This document shows positions 16,263 through 23,585 of a stretch of DNA of 64,000 nucleotides, in pieces. Within the stretch, counting starts at the first letter, position 1; each line of letters starts with the position of its first letter. This DNA comes from RH-AL1 sp964235705 (lineage in GTDB: Bacteria > Pseudomonadota > Alphaproteobacteria > Rhizobiales > Beijerinckiaceae): the NCBI GenBank assembly GCA_964235705.1, contig CAXSDP010000014.1, positions 4,683 to 68,682 on the forward strand, in the 5' to 3' direction. The position numbers and the translations under genes were made by a program. The notes under the pieces were generated by a model. It saw only the letters and a list, made by a program, of their open reading frames with translations, searched no databases and had not been told where the DNA came from.

Positions 16263-16901
16263 ATGTCAGAGATCCACGTCGTCACCCAGGCGAACCGGAC
16301 GGACTACGATCAAATTTTGGTGGACTACCACCGTAAACGGCATGACATCTTCGTTGGCGAGCGGAGGTGGATGTCCCTTTTCAGCCCTGATGGCCTGGAA
16401 GTCGACGAGTATGACGATGAGCACAGTATCTACTTGCTCGCGCTTGAGGGTGATACTGTCGTCGGGGGGCAACGACTCTATCCCACCCTGCGACCGCACA
16501 TGATCAGCCAGACGTTCGCCCACCTCGTCGAGGATCGCGTGCCGGTCAGCTCCCGCATCCTGGAATGGACGCGCTACTTCATCATCAAGGAGCGACGGCG
16601 GACGCAGACGGATGGGCGTTTGATGGCATCCGTCCAGCAATACTGCCTCGAGGAAGGGATCACCGACCTCACCGCGGTAGGCGAGATGTGGTGGCTGCCG
16701 CGTTGGCAGCAGTATGGCTTCGACGTGCGACCGCTCGGCCTGCCGCAGATGGTCGATGGCCAGCCTGCGCTCGCCGTCCGCATCGAGATCTCGGAGGAGA
16801 GCTACGAAAGCGTGCTGAGCGTCGCCGGGTTGAAGCACCAGGATCTCACTCGGTGCCGTTCGGGCGCGAGCAATGGCGGGCGTCTGGCCAATGCCGCATG
16901 A
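16263..16901 (+). CDS. LuxI-family acyl-homoserine-lactone synthase
   Basis: This is a 212-residue synthase with the invariant residues visible: Arg and Phe in KRHDIFV, Trp in RRWMS, the Asp pair in DEYDDEHSIYLL, and Arg in GGQRLYPT. Phe is in TFAHL, and Glu and Arg are in ILEWTRYF. It should make an acyl-HSL from acyl-ACP and SAM; the chain length cannot be told. The ATG at 16263 follows GGGGAAGCAGCC. It forms a unit with luxR upstream and overlaps a small downstream gene. Methylobacteria often carry such pairs on the chromosome, so ownership by the prophage is uncertain. Confidence 0.94.
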   Translation: MSEIHVVTQANRTDYDQILVDYHRKRHDIFVGERRWMSLFSPDGLEVDEYDDEHSIYLLALEGDTVVGGQRLYPTLRPHMISQTFAHLVEDRVPVSSRILEWTRYFIIKERRRTQTDGRLMASVQQYCLEEGITDLTAVGEMWWLPRWQQYGFDVRPLGLPQMVDGQPALAVRIEISEESYESVLSVAGLKHQDLTRCRSGASNGGRLANAA

Positions 16902-17106
16902 GTTACCACGATCGCGGATCGTGGAAAGTTTGGCGGCGTCCGTCGCCTCGTTCGCCGAGTGCCAATCCGCCGAAGGCTTGGCCAGCCTGATCGGCTTCTT
17001 CCACCTGGCCGTTCCTCACCGAGAGGCCAGGATCGAACTCATTGTCAGTCCTTCGGGGCGCCTGGAGCTCAGCATCGACCTTCATCCGGTGGAAGAGGGC
17101 GGTTAG
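16891..17106 (+). CDS. Small protein translationally coupled to luxI
   Basis: The ATG at 16891 lies within the last codons of luxI. The 71-residue protein has an N-terminal helix (SRIVESLAASVASFAE) and a beta-rich C-terminal part (ARIELIVSPSGRLELSIDLH). The strong periodicity supports a real protein. Family unknown; coupling to luxI suggests co-regulation with signal synthesis. An ATG at 16873 is an alternative start. Confidence 0.55.
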   Translation: MPHELPRSRIVESLAASVASFAECQSAEGLASLIGFFHLAVPHREARIELIVSPSGRLELSIDLHPVEEGG

Positions 17107-17177
17107 GAGTCGCACGCTGGCGGTTTGGTCGCGGGACGCATACTGTTGCTGAAGCGAGGCTTCAGTGGGCAAGTGCA

Positions 17178-17585
17178 TTGGATTCTTTCGACGAGCTTGT
17201 TGGCACCAAGATCCGTTTCAGACGCAACGAGTTGGGGCAGTCTCAAGAACAGCTCGCGAAAGCAAGCGGCGTCACGTTCCAGCAGGTGCAGAAGTACGAG
17301 AAAGGCAAAAATCGCGTCGCAGCCAGCCGCTTGGTGCGTATCGCCGAAGCGCTTCAGGTCCAACCGACCTACTTCTTCCCTCTGGATCCCAAGTTCGGTG
17401 CGGCGCCCTGTGGCGAACTTGAACTTATGCGAGAAAGCTTCGGAAGCGAGGACAGACGGAAGCTTAACCGCGCCTTTGGCCAGATCGAAGCTCCCGCGTT
17501 AAGGAAGGCGATCGTCCGCTTGGTGGAAGCGCTCGCCGAGGGAAGGACAGGTTACGCCGTGGAGGAAGAAGGCGAGGGCGGCTGA
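17178..17585 (+). CDS. XRE-family helix-turn-helix regulator
   Basis: This 135-residue regulator uses a likely TTG start, because no in-frame ATG precedes the HTH. The N-terminal domain IRFRRNELGQSQEQLAKASGVTFQQVQKYEKGKNRVAASRLVRIAEAL is a classic Cro/CI-type HTH. The C-terminal part is helical (RKLNRAFGQIEAPALRKAIVRLVEAL), as in the short alphaproteobacterial XRE regulators. It could be a phage-type repressor or belong to the lux cluster immediately upstream. No peptidase domain is present, so it is not a LexA-like cleavable repressor. Confidence 0.8.
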   Translation: MDSFDELVGTKIRFRRNELGQSQEQLAKASGVTFQQVQKYEKGKNRVAASRLVRIAEALQVQPTYFFPLDPKFGAAPCGELELMRESFGSEDRRKLNRAFGQIEAPALRKAIVRLVEALAEGRTGYAVEEEGEGG

Positions 17586-17828
17586 CGCGCCATCGACGGC
17601 AAACGCGCAGTCCGGCCCTCGCCGGGACATCGCGGCGCTCGGCAGCGAGGGCGACGCGGGCTGGCGATGAAGGACGCCGGCTGCGATCGCCAGCCCGAAC
17701 GGTTCGGAGCAGGCCACAACGTTGGCACGATGACCGTCGTGATCGGGCCGGATCAGCCAGAGCCGATTGCGGAGCGTAATCCGCACGCCAGAAATACGCC
17801 AGAAGCGGTAGGGTTTCGGCGTTTTCGC
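17586..17828. other. Intergenic DNA without visible gene
   Basis: These 243 bp between the XRE gene and the tRNA-like remnant are GC-rich with short stop-broken frames. Near 17766-17800 there is a small inverted pair around GCGGAGCGTAATCCGC. I see no convincing gene. Confidence 0.45.
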
Positions 17829-17867
17829 GGCGGGACAGGAATTCTTACGTGCGGATTACAAGTCCGC
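17829..17867 (-). other. tRNA-like remnant (anticodon arm plus degenerate T-arm), possible old att site
   Basis: On the minus strand a perfect 5-bp stem GCGGA/TCCGC (17851-17867) encloses a 7-nt loop CTTGTAA with a UGU (Thr-like) anticodon. It is followed by GAATTCCTGTCCCGCCGC, which resembles a decayed T-arm and 3' acceptor. The 5' half is absent. It abuts the AT-rich effector gene, as a scar of tRNA-directed integration would. This is inference from a short match. Confidence 0.3.
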
Positions 17868-17903
17868 GTACATTGAAAACTGCTCAGACTAGAGGCGGCA
17901 GGT

Positions 17904-18788
17904 TCAGGAGCCCGTACCTTGAATGACACCCCCTCCATACTTGTTTACAACAAGAAAAAGGCTATTATAGAGCCGCGGCGGAAGATCGGACATCAGATTA
18001 ATTTTAAAGTCACCTTTTTTATTGCGCTCAGTAATGACAGCGATCTTTAGGTCATTGATCTCGTCAATTAAATTCTCCTCTGCCTTTTCGCTATGAGGTA
18101 CAAAGAACGATACATAGTTCGCAAATCTTTCGACATCTAAGCGGTCTCTACGTATCGGAGCTGCGAGAGATTGCATGATATTTTTCATTTCCTTCAGCTC
18201 GGAAAGCACAAAGTCTTGACTTGAAACTTCTTGCTCATCGAGCTTGGCAATTTTGAATGTTCCAAACTGTTTGAGAAAGGGCGAGTAATCCGCCTCTTTT
18301 GCCGCCTTCATAGTGGCAAGTATCTTGGAGCGGAGCGTTTCTTTAAACTTGATAATATCCGCAAAACGCAGATCTTTGGGATAGGCAATGTGTTCTACTA
18401 ATCCTGTATCAAAGCTATATGGCGTCACTTCATCCTTGATTATAACTACAGGCTTGTCGAATGCCATTCTCATTCCCAACTCGAACATGACATTGGGATT
18501 ACGCGAGCTGACGTCGCATACAATCATTGGGCAATTACTTATATTCTGCACGATCGTTTTGTGAATAGTCTTAATTTCATCAGCTATGCTAACGACTGTA
18601 GCATCCATATTTGCCATCTTGATGGCATCCTGTACTATCTCCCTCACGTCAAGCCAATGAGAAGCAGAGTATCCTTCAACAGGACTGATTGGCATTATTA
18701 TACCGCAGATCTGATTGTCTCTTTCGGTCAAGGTGTGACCCCCCGTTTGGTGACCATAAATCTTTGTACTTCTATGCTGCTTCAACAC
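17904..18788 (-). CDS. AT-rich putative effector with nucleotide-hydrolase (NDT/TIR-like) N-terminal domain
   Basis: This 294-residue protein has an N-terminal domain that reads GIIMPISPVEGYSASHW, an ITNCPMIVCD-like strand, and then SSRNPNVMFELGMRMAFDKPVVIIKD. The CDVSSRNPNVMFELG segment matches the active-site helix of nucleoside 2-deoxyribosyltransferase/TIR-like effectors, where the Glu is catalytic. The C-terminal part is helical with charged stretches and no membrane segment. The first start (GTG 18788) overlaps hicB's stop; an in-frame ATG is at 18695. GC is far lower than the surroundings, indicating transfer. An abortive-infection effector degrading nucleotides or NAD is the working guess. 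Confidence 0.6.
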   Translation of the reverse strand: MLKQHRSTKIYGHQTGGHTLTERDNQICGIIMPISPVEGYSASHWLDVREIVQDAIKMANMDATVVSIADEIKTIHKTIVQNISNCPMIVCDVSSRNPNVMFELGMRMAFDKPVVIIKDEVTPYSFDTGLVEHIAYPKDLRFADIIKFKETLRSKILATMKAAKEADYSPFLKQFGTFKIAKLDEQEVSSQDFVLSELKEMKNIMQSLAAPIRRDRLDVERFANYVSFFVPHSEKAEENLIDEINDLKIAVITERNKKGDFKINLMSDLPPRLYNSLFLVVNKYGGGVIQGTGS

Positions 18789-19206
18789 CGATGATTAATC
18801 GCCTACCGAGAGCGGCCAGCACGGCCATCAGCGTCGACATCTTGGTCGGATGATCGGGATCGAGGATGCGCCGCACCTCGCGCCCGTCCTTGCCGAGCCG
18901 CTCGCCGAGTTCGGCCTGGGTGATGCCGGACTCGCGGAACGCCTCCAGCACCGCCAGCTTCGCCGCGACGTCGGCGTCGACGGAAACCATGACCTGCCCC
19001 GCCTTGGCCTTCGACGCTTTCGGCAGCGGCCGCTTCATCTCGAAGAGGGTGAGCAGCGCCACACCGAGCGCGTCGCTGCCCATCGCCCGCGCGTCAGCCT
19101 CGCCGTTGCCCTCGGTGATCGCCTCCGGCACGTCGGGGAAGGTGACCACGAGGACGCCGGGGTTTTCGCCCGGCTCGAAGATCGCTGGGTACGTGAACAT
19201 GCGCAT
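18772..19206 (-). CDS. hicB: HicB-type antitoxin with C-terminal HTH
   Basis: This 144-residue protein has an N-terminal HicB fold (YPAIFEPGENPGVLVVTFPDVPEAITEG, AMGSDALGVALLTLF) and a C-terminal helix-turn-helix (GITQAELGERLGKDGREVRRILD). It should neutralise HicA and repress the operon. The ATG at 19206 has a strong AAGGAGGGATCC site. It follows hicA with a 35-bp gap, the usual toxin-first order. Its 3' end overlaps the start of the effector gene downstream. Confidence 0.9.
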   Translation of the reverse strand: MRMFTYPAIFEPGENPGVLVVTFPDVPEAITEGNGEADARAMGSDALGVALLTLFEMKRPLPKASKAKAGQVMVSVDADVAAKLAVLEAFRESGITQAELGERLGKDGREVRRILDPDHPTKMSTLMAVLAALGRRLIIGVEAA

Positions 19207-19241
19207 GGATCCCTCCTTGAACGAAATGGACCGGCTCGGCC

Positions 19242-19439
19242 TCAGGTGAGGCCGAACTTCTTCCTGATCTTGCCGGCGGTGACCGGGTCGATCTCCCGGC
19301 TCGGTAGGATCGTCACCTTGTCGCCCACGCGGACGATGCAGTGGCCGCCCTTGCCGCGCCCCTTGTCGACCGAGAAGGAAAGGCCCCGGGCCTTGGCGGC
19401 GTCGCGAAGCTCGTTGATGAAGCGATCCCGCTTGTCCAT
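19242..19439 (-). CDS. hicA: HicA mRNA interferase toxin
   Basis: This 65-residue double-stranded-RNA-binding-fold toxin carries the family's catalytic His33 in GKGGHCIV and the basic C-terminal end TAGKIRKKFGL. It cleaves mRNA when not bound by HicB. It is the first gene of the hicA-hicB operon, behind an inverted repeat that looks like the HicB operator. Confidence 0.9.
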   Translation of the reverse strand: MDKRDRFINELRDAAKARGLSFSVDKGRGKGGHCIVRVGDKVTILPSREIDPVTAGKIRKKFGLT

Positions 19440-19469
19440 GGCCTTGGTCTCTCCGTCCGATGAAGAGAT

Positions 19470-19524
19470 AATAGGACATAAATGCCCTCATGGCAAGCAC
19501 TGATTAGGCGTTTTTTGTCCTATT
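19470..19524 (-). promoter_or_regulatory. Inverted repeat upstream of hicA, likely HicB operator
   Basis: AATAGGACA (19470-19478) and TGTCCTATT (19516-19524) are perfect 9-bp inverted arms, 37 bp apart, in the AT-rich gap between hicA and the rightward DUF6900-like gene. Position fits autoregulation by HicB, and control of both divergent genes is possible. Confidence 0.5.
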
Positions 19525-19590
19525 TTCTCCTTGCGTAAAGCGTCCCGCAGAGCGATGTTGGTCCGACGCAGAGAACGAGGGGCGGCGACG

Positions 19591-19818
19591 ATGAAGCAGG
19601 TCAGCAAGACCCATGAGAAGATGATGGCGGTGCTCGAGACCATCGCTCGGAAGCACCTCTCCCTGGAGACGTTGGCCACGCGCAACGGCGACGGCCTCGA
19701 CTTCTCCGACCAGGCGGTTTGGTCGCTTGAGGCCGCGCTGCGTGCCGCCTACGACGCGGGTATGGCGGCTCGGAGCGGGCGGGCCCAGCAGGTGACGGGC
19801 TCGCTGGCGGTGAACTGA
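19591..19818 (+). CDS. DUF6900-like small protein
   Basis: This 75-residue protein starts at an ATG behind GAGGGGC. The sequence pattern MMAVLETIARKHLSLETLATRNGDGLDFSDQAVWSLEAALRAAYDAG matches the short DUF6900-type proteins common on plasmids and phages. The role is unknown. It runs toward the late operon, with the leftward late terminator just beyond its end. Confidence 0.65.
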   Translation: MKQVSKTHEKMMAVLETIARKHLSLETLATRNGDGLDFSDQAVWSLEAALRAAYDAGMAARSGRAQQVTGSLAVN

Positions 19819-19845
19819 CGAGGGCGCCCACGGGCCTCAGACGCG

Positions 19846-19879
19846 AAAAAAGCCCCGCCTCGCCGGAGCGAGACGGGGC
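19846..19879 (-). terminator. Leftward rho-independent terminator of the late operon
   Basis: Stem GCCCCG/CGGGGC (19852-19857/19874-19879) extends through CTCGC/GCGAG around a CGGA tetraloop. On the minus strand it is followed by six U (19846-19851). This is a strong intrinsic terminator 95 bp past the last lysis-region gene. Confidence 0.85.
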
Positions 19880-19974
19880 GAAGTCATGGGAGGAAACGCC
19901 CTACGTGGGCGTGGACTGATGATGCAGGATCCGTGCTTGCGCGAACCTGTCTATGTAGCCGCAGCCTGTTGAGG

Positions 19975-20490
19975 CTAGCGCAGCTCCACCATCGGATGCG
20001 CTCCAGAGCCGAGGTGGGCGTTCCAAACCACGAAGGTGACGAAGAAGCCGGCGGCGACGATGAAGCCGGTCGACACCCAGCGCGCGCGGGGCACCCTACC
20101 CTCGACGGCGTTCGGCGCCCAAAGGTGCAGGAGCACGCCGACGAGGCCGATGTACATGATCGCGGTCTCCCAGTCGGAGTTGAAGATGTCCGGCCAGCCG
20201 CCGTTTCGCCCGACGAAGGAGACGAGGCGCTGCGCCAGCATCGACAGGGCCACCAGGAAGATGCCGGAGCCGAGGTAGTCGCCCTTGGTCGGCACGCGGG
20301 CCGACAAGGCCACGACGAGCACGGGCGAGTAGGCGACGCACACGCCTGCCGTCGCCGAGGCGACCAAGCCATTCAACATCAGGATGAGGAAGGGCGAGTC
20401 GGTCAGGGCCGCGACGAGGAGGTACCCGACGGCGCACGATGCGAGGAAACGGAGCAACCGGCCGTGTCGAAGGTCAGCCATCCGCGTCAT
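19975..20490 (-). CDS. Integral membrane protein at end of late operon
   Basis: This 171-residue protein has about five hydrophobic segments: LLRFLASCAVGYLLVAAL, LILMLNGLVASATAGVCV, YLGSGIFLVALSMLAQRLV, AIMYIGLVGVLLHLW and GFIVAAGFFVTFVVW. I recognise no family. As the last gene of the lysis cluster it could be a holin-like or superinfection-exclusion membrane protein. It overlaps the gene before it by 17 bp; an ATG at 20481 is an alternative start. Confidence 0.6.
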   Translation of the reverse strand: MTRMADLRHGRLLRFLASCAVGYLLVAALTDSPFLILMLNGLVASATAGVCVAYSPVLVVALSARVPTKGDYLGSGIFLVALSMLAQRLVSFVGRNGGWPDIFNSDWETAIMYIGLVGVLLHLWAPNAVEGRVPRARWVSTGFIVAAGFFVTFVVWNAHLGSGAHPMVELR

Positions 20491-20698
20491 CGTGTTTTCC
20501 CATGCGTTTGAAGAGGTCGTTCATCGTGTCCCGCAGGGCGCGCTCGTGGGACGCGTTGGCGGCGACCGTCACCCGCTGGTGCTCGGCGACGGCGGCGTCG
20601 ACGTCGCGGGCGATGAGGTCGATGGTCGTGGCGGGTTCGCCCGCCGGCGGGTCCGGCTTGAAGAGCCTGCGAAGGATCGGTCCCAGGAACCGCATCAT
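20474..20698 (-). CDS. Hypothetical small protein, 74 aa
   Basis: The start ATGATGA overlaps the stop of the upstream gene, and the 3' end overlaps the membrane-protein gene. The sequence is RRLFKPDPPAGEPATTIDL, then a long helix (ARDVDAAVAEHQRVTVAANASHERALRDTMNDLFKRMG), probably a coiled coil. There is no membrane segment. Support comes from tight coupling on both sides. Confidence 0.55.
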   Translation of the reverse strand: MMRFLGPILRRLFKPDPPAGEPATTIDLIARDVDAAVAEHQRVTVAANASHERALRDTMNDLFKRMGKHDDADG

Positions 20699-21057
20699 CG
20701 GCTCCTCGTCCGACGCGGGCCGAACGCCTCCTTCATCCAGTCCTTCACCGCCGCGAGCTCGTCGGCCAAGGCCGCCAGCATCTTCGTCAGGTCCTTGTCG
20801 CCCTGCCCGCGCGCGGCGATCGTCTCCGTCGCGGTCACCGTCACCTTCACCAGCGCGGTGGCGTCCTGGAGCCGCTTCTCCTGCAGGATCGCGATCTCCG
20901 CCCGAAGCGCCGCGTTCTCCGCCTCCTTGCCGGTCAACCGCTTGGCCAGCAGCCAGCAGATCGCACCAAGCAGCATGAGAACGAGCGCATAGGCGCCCCA
21001 GCTCTTCAGCGCTTCGCCCCAGATCGCGGGGACGAGCGTCGTCGCTGCGCTGTCCAT
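20695..21057 (-). CDS. Single-pass membrane protein with coiled coil
   Basis: This 120-residue protein has one transmembrane segment (WGAYALVLMLLGAICWLLA, about residues 20-38) followed by a heptad-like helix (EAENAALRAEIAILQEKRLQDA). The layout resembles phage holin-accessory or spanin-like proteins. It lies directly after the Rz/Rz1 pair in the lysis cluster. No family name can be given. Confidence 0.6.
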   Translation of the reverse strand: MDSAATTLVPAIWGEALKSWGAYALVLMLLGAICWLLAKRLTGKEAENAALRAEIAILQEKRLQDATALVKVTVTATETIAARGQGDKDLTKMLAALADELAAVKDWMKEAFGPRRTRSR

Positions 21058-21083
21058 CGCTCATCTCCATTCGCCTCGCTGGG

Positions 21084-21395
21084 CTAGTCCCGCGCGCCAG
21101 GGGCGCCGTAGTGCTGGACGACGTCGGCGTAGAAGGCGGCGTCCGCGCCGAGGCGGGCGTTGGCGTCGAGCCGGCCGGCCTTCTCCCGCGCGGCGTAGGC
21201 GCGGGCGTCCTCGCCGGCCTGGGCGGGCGGTACGACCACCGGTACGCCGAACGACGCCGGCGCCGGCGGCAGCACCGGCCTAGCGGCGAGCACCGGCGGC
21301 GCCGAGGCCGCGCAGCCGGCGAGCGTCGTCGCCAGACAGACGGCAGCCATCAGGATGAGAGGCGCGCGTGGGCTTCGAGGCGAGTTCGGACGCAT
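21084..21395 (-). CDS. Rz1-like outer-membrane spanin lipoprotein
   Basis: This 103-residue protein starts inside the Rz-like gene in another frame. It has a lipoprotein signal LILMAAVCLATTLAGCAAS with the lipobox Cys near residue 26, followed by a proline-rich stretch (PVLAARPVLPPAPASFGVPVVVPP) typical of o-spanins. It would anchor in the outer membrane and join the Rz-like protein to fuse membranes at lysis. A nested Rz1 start is the classic lambda arrangement. Confidence 0.75.
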   Translation of the reverse strand: MRPNSPRSPRAPLILMAAVCLATTLAGCAASAPPVLAARPVLPPAPASFGVPVVVPPAQAGEDARAYAAREKAGRLDANARLGADAAFYADVVQHYGAPGARD

Positions 21396-21783
21396 AGGCT
21401 TGGACCTGTCGCTGGAGGGTGTCGGCGGTCGCGGCGGCGGTGCGCTCGCGCTGAGCGGCGGCATCGGCGATGTCGTGTTGCGCCCGGGCCTGCCTGGCAT
21501 TCTCATCGGCCCACGCCGTCGCGACGGCGAGATCGGCGCCCAGGCGGTGCGAGCGATCCGAAGCGGCGTCGAGCGCGGCCCGCGCTTCCCAGCCCACCAC
21601 GACGGCCATCAGGCAGGCCATGGCGATCCGTCCGCTCGACGAGCGCGCGAGGCCGCGCAGGCGACCGGACACCCCGGGGATGAAGCAGGCGCCCACAAGG
21701 AGTATCGGCAGGCCGAGCACGGCGTGGGCGAGGGCGAAGCGCCCAAGGTCCGCCGCGAGGGCGTCGAGGATCAGGCGGCGCAT
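21280..21783 (-). CDS. Rz-like inner-membrane spanin
   Basis: This 167-residue protein has N-terminal hydrophobic segments (LGLPILLVGACFIPG and GRIAMACLMAVVVGWEA) and a long Ala/Gln/Arg periplasmic helix (ENARQARAQHDIADAAAQRERTAAATADTLQRQ). That is the topology of an i-spanin. The overlapping lipoprotein gene in another frame supports the pairing. A second hydrophobic segment is atypical and may be part of a longer signal-anchor. Confidence 0.65.
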   Translation of the reverse strand: MRRLILDALAADLGRFALAHAVLGLPILLVGACFIPGVSGRLRGLARSSSGRIAMACLMAVVVGWEARAALDAASDRSHRLGADLAVATAWADENARQARAQHDIADAAAQRERTAAATADTLQRQVQAYASELASKPTRASHPDGCRLSGDDARRLRGLGAAGARR

Positions 21784-21892
21784 GGAAGGCTCCGGTGGGA
21801 GGATGGGGGACGACGCGCCGACCCGTCGCGCGAGCGCGGGGCGTTCAACCCGTCTCGGGCGAGGCCGAGGCCGGCGCGTCGAACTCGGGAAG

Positions 21893-22303
21893 TCAGGCCC
21901 CCGGCGCTGGCGTCGGCACCGGCTCGGGGGTGATCGCGGCGGCGTCGGCGAGGCCCTGGCTGTGGAGGGCGGCGAGGAGCATCGGACCGAGGAAGCCGGC
22001 GACGAGGATCACGATGCCGACGACGCGGGCCTGCGTGTCGGGGAGGTAGCGGCCCCAATCCGTGCCGGCGATCTGCGCGTAGAGCGGACCCACAATCGGC
22101 ACGAGGGACGTCGCGAAGGCCAGGATGACGACCTTGAGACCGTGAAGGCGCAGCATGATGCGCGCGATCAGGCTCGCCTCGGCGGCGCCGATCCGCTCGT
22201 AGAGCCCGGCCGTCAGCCGGAAGCTGTGATGGTTCGGTCGGATCAGCAGGAACCAGACGACGAGCTGGGCGGCGAGCGCCAGCGGAAGGAGCACGAGGAG
22301 CAT
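21893..22303 (-). CDS. Membrane protein of lysis cluster, holin candidate
   Basis: This 136-residue protein has three hydrophobic segments (LLVLLPLALAAQLVVWFLLI, LKVVILAFATSLVPIVGPL and VVGIVILVAGFLGPMLLAAL) and a short Pro-rich tail. Size, segment count and position directly after the endolysin gene suggest a class I holin, but no family match is claimed. Confidence 0.55.
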   Translation of the reverse strand: MLLVLLPLALAAQLVVWFLLIRPNHHSFRLTAGLYERIGAAEASLIARIMLRLHGLKVVILAFATSLVPIVGPLYAQIAGTDWGRYLPDTQARVVGIVILVAGFLGPMLLAALHSQGLADAAAITPEPVPTPAPGA

Positions 22304-22313
22304 GGTGGTGGCC

Positions 22314-23198
22314 CTAGTTGGAGGACGCGATCGCGGCGGTGCCGGATGGGATCGACACGCCGCCGGGCACCCCGCTGATCGCGGCGAAGGCGGCGCCGCG
22401 CTTGGCGAAGACGCTCGCGCGCAGGAGGAGCGCGATGGTGGCGGCGATCGCCGCGATCGCGACGCCGAGCACGAGCCAGCTGAGTGCCGTGTCGGCGGCG
22501 AGCGAGGCGGCCAGGATGCCGCCGCCGGCGAGCGTCACGCCGACCGCCTCGTTCGTGTTGGTGGAAGCCTGGGCGGCGCGTGCCGCCAGGTGGGCGTTAG
22601 CGTCGCCGGGATGGATCCCCACCTGGTGCGCGTAGGCCTCCGCGAGGCGGGTGTCATACCCCTTGGTCGCCGGTCCGTTGTAGAGGCGGGCGAAGCTCGG
22701 CCAGTCCTTCGCGACGAGGGCGGCGCGCATGTGCGGGCTGGCGACGATGAAGTGCGCCATGGCGGCGAGGTGCTCGTCCTCGCCGCCGGCGACGAAGGCA
22801 GTCACCATCGCGGTCGCGCTCGGATAGCCTGCGGCGGCGTGGTTCTCGCCGAGGATCTGCGGCAGACCCCACGAGGTGGAGCGAAGCGCCGCCTCCTCGT
22901 CGATCGCCATGGCGGCGGCGATGCGCCCGTAGGAGTCGTGCGGGTACGGCTTGGCGCCCCAGCGCGGGTAGGCGAGGCCGGACGCCACGGCGCGGTCGCG
23001 CTTGTCGCCCTGGAGGTTGCGGTGGAAGATGTGCGGCTCGAACAGCGCCTTGGGACGGTGTTCGTCGTCGAAGCCGGAGCAGGACGCCTCGACCTGGATG
23101 TCGGCGAGCAGCGCGTCGACCGCGCAGCCGATCAGGGCGGCCGCCGCGGCGACCCCGCCGTCCGTGCGCTTGGTCGCGGTGCCGGTGAAGTTCAGCAT
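22314..23198 (-). CDS. DUF3380-type N-acetylmuramidase endolysin with C-terminal membrane segments
   Basis: This 294-residue protein has an N-terminal domain with the muramidase blocks LADIQVEASCSGFD (candidate Glu37), ALFEPHIFHR (Glu54), SWGLPQILGENHAAAGYPSA and FVAGGEDEHLAAMAHF. It should cut the glycan strand of peptidoglycan at lysis. From residue 205 on it has hydrophobic stretches (GGGILAASLAADTALSWLVLGVAIAAIAATIALLL) not usual in this family. This tail could hold the enzyme at the membrane until holin action. Confidence 0.78.
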   Translation of the reverse strand: MLNFTGTATKRTDGGVAAAAALIGCAVDALLADIQVEASCSGFDDEHRPKALFEPHIFHRNLQGDKRDRAVASGLAYPRWGAKPYPHDSYGRIAAAMAIDEEAALRSTSWGLPQILGENHAAAGYPSATAMVTAFVAGGEDEHLAAMAHFIVASPHMRAALVAKDWPSFARLYNGPATKGYDTRLAEAYAHQVGIHPGDANAHLAARAAQASTNTNEAVGVTLAGGGILAASLAADTALSWLVLGVAIAAIAATIALLLRASVFAKRGAAFAAISGVPGGVSIPSGTAAIASSN

Positions 23199-23205
23199 GG
23201 TGGCC

Positions 23206-23583
23206 TCAGTTCAGGCGGGTGAAGTTGACGATCGCGGTGCCGGCGCGCTCGAAGCCGAGGACGCGCGCGGCGCCGCGTGAGAGGTCGAGGACGCGGCCGG
23301 ACCATGCCGCCGGGCCGCGATCGTTGACGACCACGACCACGGAGCGCCGGCCGAGGCGGACGCGCAGGCGGCAGCCAAGCGGCAGCGAGCGGTGGGCGGC
23401 CGACAGTCCCATCGGCCGCCACACCGCGCCGGAGGCCGTGCGGCCGTGCCCCATCTCCGCCCCGTAGAAGCTGGCGCGGCCGCTTTCGGCACGGGCCGGC
23501 GCGGCGCTCGCCATGCCGAGGCACAGGCCAAGAAAAAGGCCCGCTTGCGCGAGCCTGGGAAGCGTCGTCACGACCGTCGTCAC
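23206..23583 (-). CDS. RlpA-like double-psi beta-barrel protein
   Basis: This 125-residue protein has an N-terminal signal peptide (AGLFLGLCLGMASAAPARA) and then the RlpA domain: GRASFYGAEMGHGRTASG, GLSAAHRSLPLGCRLRV and VVVVNDRGPAAWSGRVLDLS. The Asp in NDRGP and the His in AAHRSLP are the family's active residues. Host RlpA is a lytic transglycosylase on naked glycan at the septum. Here it lies between a tail-region gene and the endolysin, so it probably aids lysis. Confidence 0.8.
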   Translation of the reverse strand: MTTVVTTLPRLAQAGLFLGLCLGMASAAPARAESGRASFYGAEMGHGRTASGAVWRPMGLSAAHRSLPLGCRLRVRLGRRSVVVVVNDRGPAAWSGRVLDLSRGAARVLGFERAGTAIVNFTRLN

Positions 23584-23585
23584 GA

